A program made the position numbers and the translations under genes. DNA of 7,250 nt from positions 1 through 7,250 of the forward strand of contig JACDGA010000089.1 in NCBI GenBank assembly GCA_013815505.1, read 5' to 3'. The notes below the pieces were generated by a model. That model worked only from the letters and a program-made list of their open reading frames with translations, had not been told where the DNA came from and did no database searches. Source of the stretch: Acidimicrobiia bacterium (GTDB lineage: Bacteria; Actinomycetota; Acidimicrobiia; Acidimicrobiales; Ilumatobacteraceae). Numbering within the stretch: the stretch's first letter is position 1; each line of letters begins with the position of its first letter. Of the stretch, positions 6,147-7,250 are shown piece by piece.

Positions 6147-7250
6147 GTGACAGCTCGTATGGCGGCTTCGGCCAGCAGCTCGGTCGTAGACCGCAGGGCG
6201 TGGCGCTCGGTCGTCCACATCAACGAGAAGGGGGGCAGCTTCGGGGGCACCGAGGAGTACATCACGCTGCTCACCAGTGCGCTGGCAGGGCGGGGGGTGC
6301 AGTCGCATCTCGTGTGCGGCCTCGTCGCAGGCGATGCCTCGCAGGACCTCAGCTCGGTGCACGTCGTCGAGGGGCTCCGCTCTCGCCGGCCACGTCCGGG
6401 CACCGGTGACGCAGTGGCCGCCGTGGTTCGCGAGATCGACCCCGATGTCATCTACCTGCACAACGTGTTCGATCCCGCGGTCGTGTCGTCGCTGGCCGCA
6501 CTCGAGGGTCGCGGCGCGCTCCTCTGGTACGTCCACGATCACTACCTGACCTGTCTGACCGAGTTGCGCTGGCGGCGCGACGTCGGTAGCTGCGCCCAGC
6601 GTCTCGGACGAGGCTGCCTGACGGCGATCGACGAAGGGCATTGCGTCCGGCGATTTCCTCAGCGCACACTCGATCTCGCAGAGCTCGAGGACCGCACGAC
6701 GTTGGCAGGGTCGCTGTTCGACGTCGACGCCGTCGTGGTCGTCAGCGGGTACATGCGATCACTCCTCGAGGCGGCCGAACCGCGGCTCGGTGCACGGCTC
6801 CACCTCCTCAGGCGACCGGTGCGTGTCCGGGTCAGCCAACGCACCCGGCAACGGTCACGAGCGAGCGATCCGGCGGTTGTCCTCGCAGCCGGACGGATCA
6901 CGGCCGAGAAGGGACTGTCCGTCCTACTCGAGGCGCTCGGCGCAGTGACGACCGCCAGACCCGTCGAACTGCGCATCGCCGGCATCATCGAGGACGACCA
7001 CTTCTGGTCGGAGTGCCGACGCATCGGCGACGAGGCGATGGCGGTGAACGGTCGGCTGTCGATCACCTACCTCGGGCACCTCGATTACGAGGCCATGGAC
7101 GAGCAGCTCACCGGTGCCGACATCGTCGTGATCCCGTCGCAGTGGCCCGAACCGCTCGGCGCCGTCGCTCTCGAGGCGATGGCCGCCGGGTCAGCCGTCG
7201 TGGCATCTCGGATCGGCGGACTCGACACCGTCCTGGTCGACCACCACAAC
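6147..7250 (+). CDS. Family 4 glycosyltransferase (3' end outside window)
   Basis: The frame is open from GTG 6147 for 368 codons to the last base of the window, so the C-terminus is missing. It was read by direct translation. GTG 6147 was preferred over ATG 6159 because AGGG lies 7 bases upstream of it. The protein looks like a retaining GT-B enzyme using a nucleotide-sugar donor in cell-surface glycan synthesis. The N-terminal domain begins VVHINEKGGSFGGTEEY (22-38), where the glycine loop GGTE (33-36) is typical of GT4. VHDHYLTC (129-136) follows, then a segment with cysteines at 136, 149, 157 and 166. The C-terminal domain begins near VVLAAGRITAEKG (244-256), with R250 and K255 at the usual donor-phosphate-binding places. 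The E-x7-E motif is E335 and E343 in PEPLGAVALEAM, followed by GSAVVASRIGG. About one or two helices are probably missing at the end. There are no transmembrane helices. The gene diverges from the helicase operon; the sugar specificity is unknown. Confidence 0.9.
   Translation, partial: MTARMAASASSSVVDRRAWRSVVHINEKGGSFGGTEEYITLLTSALAGRGVQSHLVCGLVAGDASQDLSSVHVVEGLRSRRPRPGTGDAVAAVVREIDPDVIYLHNVFDPAVVSSLAALEGRGALLWYVHDHYLTCLTELRWRRDVGSCAQRLGRGCLTAIDEGHCVRRFPQRTLDLAELEDRTTLAGSLFDVDAVVVVSGYMRSLLEAAEPRLGARLHLLRRPVRVRVSQRTRQRSRASDPAVVLAAGRITAEKGLSVLLEALGAVTTARPVELRIAGIIEDDHFWSECRRIGDEAMAVNGRLSITYLGHLDYEAMDEQLTGADIVVIPSQWPEPLGAVALEAMAAGSAVVASRIGGLDTVLVDHHN

Noticed and set aside
5930..6451. Upstream extension of the helicase reading frame to an ATG at 6451
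   Set aside because: It would run antisense through about 300 bases of the GT4 gene, and the extra residues are low-complexity Arg/Ser/Thr-rich sequence typical of a shadow frame. The start at 5929 leaves a normal intergenic region.

Overview
The window is high-GC DNA with dense, tightly packed genes, GTG as well as ATG starts, and strong G/C bias at third codon positions. This fits an actinobacterium, perhaps of the Acidimicrobiia/Ilumatobacter type. That placement is inferred from codon style and protein flavour, not from a marker gene. No rRNA, tRNA, CRISPR array, insertion sequence or phage gene was seen.

Layout. (1) Positions 1-2431, plus strand, hold a three-gene run that looks like part of a cell-surface glycan or glycolipid locus. 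It contains the 3' end of a polytopic membrane protein with a long soluble tail, a class I SAM-dependent methyltransferase, and a family 2 glycosyltransferase of the dolichyl/polyprenyl-phosphate sugar synthase type. The methyltransferase and glycosyltransferase overlap by 4 bases (GTGA). The 24-base gap before the methyltransferase contains a perfect 9-bp inverted repeat. (2) Positions 2460-5929, minus strand, converge on that run and hold a two-gene operon. A 1060-residue SNF2-family helicase is followed, with an ATGA overlap, by a 96-residue basic protein that carries an AT-hook-like motif. (3) Positions 5930-6146 are a 217-base divergent intergenic region. (4) From 6147 to the window end on the plus strand lies the 5' part of a family 4 glycosyltransferase, open to the last base.

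How the genes fit together. The membrane protein, methyltransferase and two glycosyltransferases suggest assembly and modification of an envelope polysaccharide or lipid-linked sugar. The GT2 would charge a lipid carrier, the GT4 would extend a glycan, and the methyltransferase would act on a sugar or lipid. The acceptors cannot be read from sequence. The SNF2 pair is a separate DNA- or nucleoprotein-remodelling module lying between the glycan genes.

The most unusual points are the small AT-hook-like protein in the place where related SNF2 genes often have a SWIM zinc-finger partner, the perfect hairpin that fills the first intergenic gap, and the cysteine-rich segment in the GT4. None of these amounts to proof of a new system.
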